From CAYSCZ01 sp051155775 (GTDB lineage: Bacteria > Bacteroidota > Bacteroidia > Cytophagales > Cyclobacteriaceae), in assembly GCA_051155775.1 (NCBI GenBank), contig DAXETV010000046.1:1-64000 (forward strand): a stretch of 64,000 nucleotides of DNA. The letters run 5' to 3'. Under the pieces are notes generated by a model. That model was given only the letters and a program-made list of their open reading frames with translations. It did no database searches and was not told the origin of the DNA. Each line of letters opens with the position of its first letter. Within the stretch, counting starts at the first letter, position 1. Shown here piece after piece: positions 24,388 through 32,888 of the stretch. The position numbers and the translations under genes are program-made.

Positions 24388-26904
24388 ATGTTTAAAATGA
24401 TCATTTATTTTATAGTATTTACTTTTTACCTTTCTTTTTTTGGGAATATTTCAAAAGCCCAAAAGCCTTATGAATATCATACAGGTGATATCATTCAAAT
24501 GCTTCGAAAGTTAAATGTATTAGGGTCGGTCTTATATGTGGCAGCCCATCCCGATGATGAAAACACAAGACTGATTGCTTATATGGCCAACGGCGCAATG
24601 CTTAACACCGCTTATTTATCTGCAACCCGTGGTGATGGTGGTCAAAATCTGATTGGTCCTGAGATTCGTGAGCAATTGGGTATTATCAGGACGCAGGAAC
24701 TATTAGCGGCACGCAGGGTAGATGGAGGTAGCCAATTTTTCAGCAGGGCTAATGATTTTGGTTATTCTAAAACACCGGATGAAACCTTTAATATATGGGA
24801 CAAAGAAAAAGTGTTGGCAGACTTTGTTTGGGCAATACGCAATTTCAGGCCGGATATTATCATTACCAGATTTAATCTGGAACCAGGTTATACCCACGGA
24901 CATCATACAGCATCAGCTATATTGGCTAAAGAAGCATTTGAGCTGGCCGGCGATCCTTCCTATCGACCTAATCAATTGAAACATGTTGAACCATGGAATC
25001 CGAAGAAAATATTCTGGAATACAAGTCATTGGTTCTATCGTCGCAGGGACATTGAATTTGACACAACAGGTCTCAACAGGTTAAATGTTGGTTCTTTTAA
25101 TCATTATCTTGGTAAGTCCTACACTGAAATAGCCGCTGAAAGCAGAAGCATGCACAAAAGCCAGGGGTTTGGTGCAACCGGTAGCCGGGGTGACGAGGTT
25201 GAGTATTTTGTTCAATGGGAAGGAAAAGATACCCGGGATGTGATAGGAGGAATTGATTTTACCTGGGGTCGCATTGATGGTGGTGATAAAGTTGGATTCC
25301 ACATTGATAATGCCATCATGAATTTTGATCCTGATAGACCTTATGTTATTGTTGCTGATTTGATCAAGGCCAGAAAAGAATTACTGAAATTAAAGGATCA
25401 ATACTGGAAAGATATCAAACTGAGTGAGATCAATAAATTAATAGCAGCGGTTACGGGTCTTTACCTCGAAGTAAAATCAGATGACTATACCTATACTGCC
25501 GGGGATTCCCTAAAAATAAGCATTGAAGCCATCAACAGATCACCTATTGATATTGGGTTAGAGACGTTTACTGTAGATCAGCTTTATGAACGGGAAGAGC
25601 TAAACCAATCCCTTGAGAATAACACCGCTTTTAATTCGGATAAGGCTTATGTACTGCCGGGGGATATCGATATATCCCAACCTTACTGGTTGAATGAGCA
25701 GGCAACATTGGGAATGTATTATGTGGATGACTTACTGCAAATAGGTAAACCTGAGAATGCCCCCCCCCTTTCGGTGACTTTCACCATTTCCGTTGATGGA
25801 GAATTAATTGATTACACTAAACCGATAATTTTCAAACGAAATGATCCGGTGAAAGGGGAGGTATATCGGCCTCTCGCAATTACTCCGCCAGTAATGGTTG
25901 ATATAATGGAAGATGTAGTCGTATTTGATGGGAAATCGGAAAAGACTATAAATGTGCGGGTGGTGGCAGGAAAAGATAATGTAAATGGAAGTGTATTTTT
26001 GGAATTACCCGGTGGATGGCAATCTGAGCCCGCTAGTTTTGATTATTCCATCGACTCCAAAGGAGCTGAACAGCGGTTTAAATTTGATCTAATAGCACCC
26101 AAGTCTCAGCAAGTGGGTGAAATTAAAGCAAAAATCAGGTTCCAGGGCAATGCAAATGATCAAGGATTGGTAAATATCGAATATGATCATATACAGGATC
26201 AGGCACTCTTTCCGGAGGCCATTGCTAAGGTTGTAAAAATAGATTTGGAGAAAAGAGGCGAACATATAGGGTATATCATGGGTGCCGGCGATAAAATACC
26301 TGAAAGTTTGCGTCAAATAGGTTATGAAGTTGATTTGCTTACAGAAGTATCAATAAACGGAAAGGCTTTAAATAATTATGATGCCATCATTTTGGGGATC
26401 AGGGCTTTAAATACTGAAGGTTGGCTGGAATTTAAGAAGGAGCAATTAATGGATTATGTTGAACAAGGAGGAAATCTTATTGTACAATACAGTACAAGCT
26501 ATCGGTTAAAGGTTGAGAATTTCAGTCCATATGAATTTAAAATATCCAGGGATCGTGTCACAGTAGAGGAAGCTGAGGTGAGGTTCCTGGCACCTGACCA
26601 TCACGTTTTAAATACACCAAATAAGATTACTGATAAAGATTTTGAGGGATGGGTCCAGGAACGCGGGCTTTACTTTTCTGATGAGTGGTCAGAAGCGTTT
26701 AAGCCGGTTTTATCCAGTAATGACCCCGGGGAAGATCCTAAGAATGGCGGATTGTTGGTTGCCAAACACGGAGCAGGATATTTCATTTATACGGGATATT
26801 CCTGGTTTCGACAACTTCCTGCAGGAGTGCCCGGCGCATATAGAATTTTTACAAATCTCATCTCAGTTGGCATGGATGAAGAAACAACTTCAAAATCACA
26901 ATAA
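24388..26904 (+). CDS. Large PIG-L family deacetylase with C-terminal extension
   Basis: 838 residues from the ATG at 24388, with a signal peptide (SFFGNISKAQ). The PIG-L/LmbE zinc deacetylase domain occupies about residues 30-300: VAAHPDDENTRLIAYMANG (metal-binding HPDD), LSATRGDGGQN, ELLAARRVDGG and GYTHGHHTASAILA. The remaining ~540 residues are beta-rich domains (including SLKISIEAINRSPIDIGLE) and a GATase1-like segment with NYDAIILGIRALNT and GGNLIVQYST. Family enzymes remove N-acetyl groups from sugars. It starts an operon with a 42-residue membrane protein and an SSS transporter, suggesting deacetylation of an imported amino sugar or glycoside. Confidence 0.85.
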   Translation: MFKMIIYFIVFTFYLSFFGNISKAQKPYEYHTGDIIQMLRKLNVLGSVLYVAAHPDDENTRLIAYMANGAMLNTAYLSATRGDGGQNLIGPEIREQLGIIRTQELLAARRVDGGSQFFSRANDFGYSKTPDETFNIWDKEKVLADFVWAIRNFRPDIIITRFNLEPGYTHGHHTASAILAKEAFELAGDPSYRPNQLKHVEPWNPKKIFWNTSHWFYRRRDIEFDTTGLNRLNVGSFNHYLGKSYTEIAAESRSMHKSQGFGATGSRGDEVEYFVQWEGKDTRDVIGGIDFTWGRIDGGDKVGFHIDNAIMNFDPDRPYVIVADLIKARKELLKLKDQYWKDIKLSEINKLIAAVTGLYLEVKSDDYTYTAGDSLKISIEAINRSPIDIGLETFTVDQLYEREELNQSLENNTAFNSDKAYVLPGDIDISQPYWLNEQATLGMYYVDDLLQIGKPENAPPLSVTFTISVDGELIDYTKPIIFKRNDPVKGEVYRPLAITPPVMVDIMEDVVVFDGKSEKTINVRVVAGKDNVNGSVFLELPGGWQSEPASFDYSIDSKGAEQRFKFDLIAPKSQQVGEIKAKIRFQGNANDQGLVNIEYDHIQDQALFPEAIAKVVKIDLEKRGEHIGYIMGAGDKIPESLRQIGYEVDLLTEVSINGKALNNYDAIILGIRALNTEGWLEFKKEQLMDYVEQGGNLIVQYSTSYRLKVENFSPYEFKISRDRVTVEEAEVRFLAPDHHVLNTPNKITDKDFEGWVQERGLYFSDEWSEAFKPVLSSNDPGEDPKNGGLLVAKHGAGYFIYTGYSWFRQLPAGVPGAYRIFTNLISVGMDEETTSKSQ

Positions 26905-27033
26905 ATGACTTCAGAACCAGACGACCAGAAACCACCACATTTTAAGTCCTGGAAGCAGGTTTACATTTATGTTTTAATTAGTCTTGGGGTTGTTGTTTTT
27001 CTTCTTTATTTATTTAGCATTTCTTTTACATGA
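26905..27033 (+). CDS. 42-residue single-span membrane protein
   Basis: Begins at the base after the PIG-L stop and its TGA overlaps the ATG of the transporter gene (ATGA at 27030-27033), so all three are translationally coupled. N-terminal 14 residues are polar (TSEPDDQKPPHF), then a hydrophobic helix about residues 18-40 (VYIYVLISLGVVVFLLYLF). The tight spacing on both sides makes it a real gene. It may be an accessory subunit of the transporter; function unknown. Confidence 0.75.
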   Translation: MTSEPDDQKPPHFKSWKQVYIYVLISLGVVVFLLYLFSISFT

Positions 27034-28733
27034 GCACAATTGATCTAATCATCCTCTTCGGTACATTAGCTTTTATTGTATCTTACGGGGTATGGAAGAC
27101 GCGGGGTAGTCAGAATATTCAGGGTTATTTTTTAGCCAATAAAAGTATGGGATGGGGCACCATCGGATTGTCTGTTATGGCTACCCAGGCCAGCGCGATT
27201 ACTTTTATTTCCACACCCGGCCAGGCTTATGAAAGCGGAATGTCTTTTATACAAAACTACCTGGGCATGCCTATTGCCCTGATCATAGTATCTGCTTTTT
27301 TTATTCCCATTTATTACAGGCTGAATGTTTATACTGCCTATGAATTTCTGGAATCCAGGTTTGATATAAAGACCAGGTTTTTAGGCGCATTTTTATTTCT
27401 TGTTCAGCGAGGGCTGGCAGCCGGTATTACCATATATGCCCCGGCCATTATTGTGTCAACCATTCTTGGATGGAACCTTACATTGACCATCTTATTAGTA
27501 GGGGTTCTGGTGATAATCTACACAGTTTCCGGTGGAACAAAGGCAGTAAGTATCACTCAGAAGCAGCAAATGATGGTGATCATGGGTGGTATGGTAGTGG
27601 CGTTTATTATAGTTGTAAATTATATTTCAGAATATGCGTCATTTACTGAGTCTTTAAGCATTGCCGGACATTTAGGGAAGTTGAATACAGTAGACTTTGA
27701 TTTTAGTTTTGAAAAGCGTTATACCATCTGGTCTGGAATTGCAGGAGGTCTGATTTTACAACTGTCGTACTTTGGTACTGATCAATCACAAGTACAGCGA
27801 TATATCGGAGGTAAAAATACTATCCAAAGTAAGATGGGCATGATGTTCAATGCTATGCTAAAGATCCCCATGCAATTTTTTATATTGCTTGTCGGAGTAT
27901 TCGTCTACATATTCTATATTTTTTATCAACCCCCTGTCCATTTTAAAGAAAAATCATTGGAAATAGTGGCTTCATCGGATCAATCCACAAAGCTTAAAGA
28001 CTATAGGGATGAGTACACTAACCTGACGCAACAACGCAAAGAAATTGCGCAATCATTTGTTTCATCTATCAGAAAAAAAGATGCTCAGGGCATAGAAAGT
28101 TATTCAAAAGCACTAAATGAAGTGGATCAGAAAGGCATCAAGACCAGGGCTAAGGTTAAAGATTTAATTACCGATGTTGACCCGACTATTGAAACTAAAG
28201 ATGCAGATTTTGTTTTTCTAACGTTCATCCTTGACTATTTACCTGTAGGATTGATAGGATTACTTATAGCCGTGATATTTTCGGCAGCAATGTCTTCCAT
28301 TTCCTCTGAAGTAAATGCGCTTGCCTCCACTACTGTTGTGGATTTTTATCAACGCTTCTTTAATAATCATGCATCCGATCAACATTATGTAACCATTTCA
28401 CGAGTTCTTACTGGTCTGTGGGGGGTGGTAGCCATATCATTTGCTTTATTAGCCAAGAATTCAGAGAATCTTATTGAAGCTGTAAATATTATTGGCTCGC
28501 TGTTTTACGGTACCATACTGGGTATTTTTTTAACAGCTTTTTTCTTTAAATCCATTAAAGGTAATGCCGTATTTTGGGGTGCATTGATCGCTGAGTTAGT
28601 GGTAATTATTTGTCACTTCTTAACGACGATAGGAGTGATAGAATTGGGATACTTATGGTACAATGCCATTGGATGTTTTTTGACGATTCTACTAGGGGGG
28701 ATATTTCAGGGTATTATAAAAATAAAGAGCTAA
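27030..28733 (+). CDS. Sodium:solute symporter (SSS family)
   Basis: 567 residues with about 13 hydrophobic helices. SSS features: MGWGTIGLSVMATQASAITF near TM2, GMPIALIIVSAFFIPIYYRL, AYEFLESRFDIKTR, VSGGTKAVSITQKQQ and SYFGTDQSQVQRYIGGKN. A charged, non-hydrophobic stretch of ~95 residues (about 300-395) interrupts the helices. Substrates of the family include sugars, sialic acids, amino acids and vitamins; the upstream PIG-L deacetylase suggests an N-acetylated sugar (inference). Third gene of the operon. Confidence 0.9.
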   Translation: MSTIDLIILFGTLAFIVSYGVWKTRGSQNIQGYFLANKSMGWGTIGLSVMATQASAITFISTPGQAYESGMSFIQNYLGMPIALIIVSAFFIPIYYRLNVYTAYEFLESRFDIKTRFLGAFLFLVQRGLAAGITIYAPAIIVSTILGWNLTLTILLVGVLVIIYTVSGGTKAVSITQKQQMMVIMGGMVVAFIIVVNYISEYASFTESLSIAGHLGKLNTVDFDFSFEKRYTIWSGIAGGLILQLSYFGTDQSQVQRYIGGKNTIQSKMGMMFNAMLKIPMQFFILLVGVFVYIFYIFYQPPVHFKEKSLEIVASSDQSTKLKDYRDEYTNLTQQRKEIAQSFVSSIRKKDAQGIESYSKALNEVDQKGIKTRAKVKDLITDVDPTIETKDADFVFLTFILDYLPVGLIGLLIAVIFSAAMSSISSEVNALASTTVVDFYQRFFNNHASDQHYVTISRVLTGLWGVVAISFALLAKNSENLIEAVNIIGSLFYGTILGIFLTAFFFKSIKGNAVFWGALIAELVVIICHFLTTIGVIELGYLWYNAIGCFLTILLGGIFQGIIKIKS

Positions 28734-28774
28734 CCGGATAGGATAGCTCTTCAATTCTTAAAAAGAACTTCGAC

Positions 28775-29623
28775 TTATTTTGATTTCCACTCAGCTATTG
28801 AAGCTTCATTTAGTCTGATGTAATCATCATTATTGGCTTCCTTGGCTTTTTTCATACTCTGTTCAGCAGCAGCAATGGCCTTTTTGTAATCCTTTTTCTC
28901 GGCCAGTATGAGTGCCTGGGTTCTGATCATCCAGAACGCATTAGGGTTGATCTTAATAGCTTTGCTCACCCAGTCAAGTGCCTGGTCCAGGTCTTTGTCC
29001 TCATTGAAGTAATATGACCCTGCCTGATAATAAGTGTTAGCAAGGCTCATCTCGGGGTTTTCTTTAAACCTGTTAATGCTTGCCATAACCGTTTCATCAG
29101 TATAAACTTCCAGGGGAAGGCTCAACATGGTGTTTGCCCATTTTATGTCGATGGTAGCTGAGCTATTTCTCAGGTTGTTTACGTCTATGGTAAAAGATTC
29201 AACCATGTCGTTTAGCGACTCTGAAGATACTGTCATCTGGGCTACAGGGTCTTTTTCTAAATAACTTGGCCAGCTTCCACTTTCATAATTGAATAGCATC
29301 ACTTCCCATTCATTTTTACCGGGCTTGGTAAGCAGGGCATATGATCCTGCAGGAAGCTCTTTACCTCCCAGTTTTACTTTATCGCTAAAAGATAATTTTG
29401 TGGCAGCGTTTGCACCTGTTCGCCATACCTGGTCATAAGGTAGCAACCCGCCAAAGATTTCACGGCCTTTCACTCCGGGCCTTGAATATTCCACTTCAAC
29501 TTGTGTCAAACCAACCGTCTGGGTTAGTTTTGATGCCGGACTAGGTGCAGGGGTTTGAATTTGTGCCTGAACCGTCACGCATACTAGTGCGATTAATGTT
29601 GTTAATATTATGGTTTTGCGCAT
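28775..29623 (-). CDS. DUF2911 domain protein with TPR-like C-terminus
   Basis: 282 residues with signal peptide (VCVTVQAQ). DUF2911 part: SPASKLTQTVGLTQVEVEYS, RPGVKGREIFGGLLPYDQVW, RTGANAATKLSFSDKV and LPAGSYALLTKPGKNEW. The last ~110 residues form helical repeats (YYFNEDKDLDQALDWVSKAI, then KKDYKKAIAAAEQSMKKA) resembling TPRs. Periplasmic or secreted, common in Bacteroidota, function unknown. Convergent with the symporter gene, gap of 41 bases. Confidence 0.85.
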   Translation of the reverse strand: MRKTIILTTLIALVCVTVQAQIQTPAPSPASKLTQTVGLTQVEVEYSRPGVKGREIFGGLLPYDQVWRTGANAATKLSFSDKVKLGGKELPAGSYALLTKPGKNEWEVMLFNYESGSWPSYLEKDPVAQMTVSSESLNDMVESFTIDVNNLRNSSATIDIKWANTMLSLPLEVYTDETVMASINRFKENPEMSLANTYYQAGSYYFNEDKDLDQALDWVSKAIKINPNAFWMIRTQALILAEKKDYKKAIAAAEQSMKKAKEANNDDYIRLNEASIAEWKSK

Positions 29624-29668
29624 GATAATAGGGTTTTTGTTTCTGCAAAATTGCTCAAATTAAATTAA

Positions 29669-30286
29669 ATGAACCACTTCAATATATTAGATAAGTCATT
29701 TTACTTACGTCAGGATTGCGTGGCCGTGGCCAGAGCACTCATTGGGAAAAATCTGTTTTCAAATATTGAGGGGGTATTGACAGCGGGGAAAATTGTAGAA
29801 ACAGAAGCTTATTGCGGGGAAAATGATAAAGCCTCTCATGCTTACGGTGGTAGAAGGACAACAAGGACAGAGATTATGTACCAGGAGGGTGGTGTTGCTT
29901 ATGTCTATTTGATCTATGGAATATACCACCTTTTTAATGTTGTCACCAATGCTCAAGATACGCCGCATGCAGTTTTGGTTAGAGCATTAGAACCTAATAC
30001 AGGGATAGAAACCATGATGCGGCGACGCCGATTGAACGAAATTAAGAAAAATTTAACCGGTGGACCAGGATTGTTAACCCAGGCACTAGGTATTAAAAGA
30101 TCCCATTCTGGAACTTCTTTATTAGGTGACCAATTGTGGATAGAAGACGTAGATGAAGTTGTAACTGATGACCAGATAGAATCAGACAGACGAGTGGGTG
30201 TGGATTATGCTGAGGAATATTCCGCTTATCCATGGCGTTTTTTTCTTAAAGCAAACAAATGGGTGAGTAAAAAGAAGTTGCCTTAG
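29669..30286 (+). CDS. DNA-3-methyladenine glycosylase (AAG/MPG family)
   Basis: 205 residues, typical length. Motifs: ARALIGKNL, IVETEAYCGENDKASHA with the catalytic Glu in ETEAY, GGVAYVYLIYGIYHLFNVV, HAVLVRALEP and LTGGPGLLTQALGI. Removes alkylated purines (3-methyladenine, hypoxanthine) from DNA in base-excision repair. Its last 4 bases overlap the convergent PAP2 gene. Divergent from the DUF2911 gene with a 45-base gap. Confidence 0.93.
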   Translation: MNHFNILDKSFYLRQDCVAVARALIGKNLFSNIEGVLTAGKIVETEAYCGENDKASHAYGGRRTTRTEIMYQEGGVAYVYLIYGIYHLFNVVTNAQDTPHAVLVRALEPNTGIETMMRRRRLNEIKKNLTGGPGLLTQALGIKRSHSGTSLLGDQLWIEDVDEVVTDDQIESDRRVGVDYAEEYSAYPWRFFLKANKWVSKKKLP

Positions 30287-30864
30287 ATGATCAATAAAAA
30301 TAGATAAACCAGACAGGCCGCACTAAATCCGATTAAGGTTCCGACTAAAATATCCCTCAGAAAATGTTGACATAAATAAATTCTTGATATCCCTATCATT
30401 AGCGCCAAGAAGAAAGATATTAGAGAAACCCAGGTATCATCTAATTGTAAGGAAAGAAAAGTAGCGTTGGAAAATGCTGTAGCGGAATGCCCGGAAGGAA
30501 AGCTTTTAAGTCCATGAGTACGGACACCTTCTACCAAATCTAAAGGGATCATCCCCCTTAAATATGTTTTTGGCCTTAACATTCTGCTGGTAAAAATCCG
30601 TTTGATTGACACAACAATGCTGATCTCTATAAATAAAATAATAAATATAGACCATAGAGGAAATAACCTGGTCTCCCACCACGTGAGCAACAAAACCAGA
30701 TAAAGATAGTTTTCCCCGAGGTTGGTATATACTTTGAAAAAAGCATCAAGAAACTTATTCCTTTGTTTGTTGAGCCATATCACAAATATTCCTTTCCTAT
30801 GTTTTATTAGGAAAAGACCGGTAATTACTACAAAAATTGAATATAACGATAAAAAATACTCCAT
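30283..30864 (-). CDS. PAP2-family membrane phosphatase
   Basis: 193 residues with about five to six hydrophobic helices. The three PAP2 active-site motifs are present: KRIFTSRMLRP (KxxxxxxRP-type), FPSGHSATAF and SRIYLCQHFLRD. Substrates of the family are lipid phosphates such as undecaprenyl-PP, phosphatidylglycerol-P or lipid A phosphates. Starts at the base after the stop of the MsbA-like exporter gene, so the two are co-transcribed, which hints at envelope lipid metabolism. Confidence 0.88.
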   Translation of the reverse strand: MEYFLSLYSIFVVITGLFLIKHRKGIFVIWLNKQRNKFLDAFFKVYTNLGENYLYLVLLLTWWETRLFPLWSIFIILFIEISIVVSIKRIFTSRMLRPKTYLRGMIPLDLVEGVRTHGLKSFPSGHSATAFSNATFLSLQLDDTWVSLISFFLALMIGISRIYLCQHFLRDILVGTLIGFSAACLVYLFLLII

Positions 30865-32685
30865 TTAGGCAAGTTGTGAGGCATGAAGCTTTTTATAAAT
30901 GCCATCCTTATCCAGTAAATCCTGATGATTGCCCAGTTCTTTCAAAACACCATCTTCCAGCACACATATGTTATCCGCATGACGTACGGTAGAAAGCCTG
31001 TGGGCGATAATGATCGAAGTTCTGTTTTGCATCAGATTAATTAATGCCTCTTGTACCAACCTTTCTGATTCAGTATCCAGTGCTGAGGTAGCTTCATCCA
31101 GGATTAATATTGGCGGATTGGCCAGCACTGCCCTTGCGATGCTTAGTCTCTGCCTTTGTCCTCCCGAAAGCTTGCCTCCTCTGTCCCCAATAACTGTGTC
31201 ATAGCCTTGATCTGCCCTTTCGATAAACTCATGAGCGTTTGCAACTTTTGCTGCTTCTACCACATCATTTTCACTGGTTTTCTCAAGGCCCAGTGAGATG
31301 TTGTTGTAAATGGTATCGTTGAATAATATTGGTTCCTGGCTAACATATCCGATTAGTTTTCGTAAATCGGAAACTTTATAATCTCTTATATCCTTACCAT
31401 CTACTTTTATAGAACCAGAACTGACATCATAGTACCGCAACAAAAGATCTACCAGCGTTGACTTCCCTGATCCGGACTTGCCTACCAGTGCAAGTGACTG
31501 GCCCTTATAAATGCTTAATGAAATATTTTTGAGAACGTTTTCCCTGGTATATCTAAAAGAAACATTGTCGTATTCAATGGCATGTTCAAAGTTTTTTATA
31601 GCAGCAGCATTTGGTTTTTCTTCTATTTTTATATCAGCCGTGATCACACTGTTCACCCTGTCAAATGATGCCAAACCTTTTTGTATACCATAAAACCCAT
31701 TAGATACCTGCTTAGCAGGTTCTATTAGTTGTGAAAATATAGCTAAATAGGCGATGAAAGCCTCAGGTGGGAGGTCTCCCTGTTGTGTCAAAACCAGATT
31801 TCCTCCATAATACATGATTATTACAATCACCATGGCACCAAGAAATTCACTAAGCGGCGAAGCCAGGTCTTTTCTTTTTTCCACCCTACCTTTTCTGATG
31901 GTAAACTCTTGATTATAAACACCAAAACGGTTGATGATTTTGTCTTCTGCAGTAAATGCTTTGATTATTTTTAGTCCGGAGATGGTCTCCTCCAGGTGGC
32001 TGATTACTTCACCTAACATTGACTGGGCAAGTGTTGACCGTCTTCTCAGGGATTTGCCCACCCGAGAGATAATAAATCCACTAATGGGCAATAATATGAA
32101 AACGAATGCTGTCAGCGTAGGGCTCATAATGATCAATGCGACCAAAAAAACAATAATATTGGCCATGTCCCGGAATAGCATATTTATAAATCCGATAACG
32201 CCCCCTTCAATCTCATCCATGTCTTTAGTAAACCTTACCATTAGATCACCTTTCCTTGCATTCGAAAAGTAACTCATCGGCAAGTTGACAATCTTCTGGA
32301 AAATTACATTCCGTATGTCCCTGATGATCTTTATACGGAAAATTACCATGTAAAACCTTGCCAGGTAAATGAATAAATTCTTAAATAAAAATGAGATTAT
32401 CAGCCAGATGCTTAGGTATACAAGTGCCTGAAAATCACCTTTTTCGGTGATGATCTCACTTAACAGATAATAAAAATTATGCTGAAGGGAATCAATGGAG
32501 AATGTGATCGGTACCGGTTCATGTATTAATTCTTTTGTCCCAAATAATACACTTAAAAACGGTATGATCAGCGTTAGTGAGAATAACGAGAATAATACCC
32601 CTAATCCATTGAAGATAAAATTTAGCAGTGCATAAGGTAAATAAGGCTTGGTGTGTGGGAATAAGACCTTAACGAATTCTTTCAT
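30865..32685 (-). CDS. MsbA-like ABC exporter (fused permease-ATPase)
   Basis: 606 residues from the ATG at 32685 (MKEFVKVLFPHTKPYLPYAL); the open frame extends 17 codons further, but that N-terminus is less likely. About six transmembrane helices in the first 330 residues, then an ATPase: Walker A VGKSGSGKST, Q-loop YVSQEPILFNDTIYNN, signature LSGGQRQRLSIARAV, Walker B ILILDEATSALDTES, switch AHRLSTVRHAD. Best candidates are lipid A/lipid flippase (MsbA) or a multidrug exporter; it is co-transcribed with a PAP2 phosphatase, which favours lipid. Confidence 0.85.
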   Translation of the reverse strand: MKEFVKVLFPHTKPYLPYALLNFIFNGLGVLFSLFSLTLIIPFLSVLFGTKELIHEPVPITFSIDSLQHNFYYLLSEIITEKGDFQALVYLSIWLIISFLFKNLFIYLARFYMVIFRIKIIRDIRNVIFQKIVNLPMSYFSNARKGDLMVRFTKDMDEIEGGVIGFINMLFRDMANIIVFLVALIIMSPTLTAFVFILLPISGFIISRVGKSLRRRSTLAQSMLGEVISHLEETISGLKIIKAFTAEDKIINRFGVYNQEFTIRKGRVEKRKDLASPLSEFLGAMVIVIIMYYGGNLVLTQQGDLPPEAFIAYLAIFSQLIEPAKQVSNGFYGIQKGLASFDRVNSVITADIKIEEKPNAAAIKNFEHAIEYDNVSFRYTRENVLKNISLSIYKGQSLALVGKSGSGKSTLVDLLLRYYDVSSGSIKVDGKDIRDYKVSDLRKLIGYVSQEPILFNDTIYNNISLGLEKTSENDVVEAAKVANAHEFIERADQGYDTVIGDRGGKLSGGQRQRLSIARAVLANPPILILDEATSALDTESERLVQEALINLMQNRTSIIIAHRLSTVRHADNICVLEDGVLKELGNHQDLLDKDGIYKKLHASQLA

Positions 32686-32715
32686 TACTGCAAGATTAAC
32701 AAAATACATGTGATA

Positions 32716-32741
32716 AAATAAAAAGGTCGGAACCACCGACC
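32716..32741 (-). terminator. Rho-independent terminator after the TonB-dependent receptor
   Basis: Read leftward: GGTCGG, loop TGGTT, CCGACC (32741-32725) followed by TTTTTATTTT (32724-32715). A perfect 6-bp GC-rich stem with U tract, 148 bases past the receptor stop codon and just before the MsbA-like gene. Confidence 0.8.
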
Positions 32742-32888
32742 CATTTATTATAATACAGTATGAAGAAGTTAGTATTAATTACGTGGACTCATTGAAAAAG
32801 TTAAAAAATTATTTGAATTATCATATTTATAAACTAATTTAATAATCTGATTAATTCTTAGTAAGTAAAAAAGGATTGAGTGTATCCT

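Noticed and set aside
28726..28750. Inverted repeat AGAGCTA...TAGCTCT as terminator of the symporter gene
   Set aside because: It overlaps the stop codon, has an 11-base loop and is not followed by a T tract in either direction.
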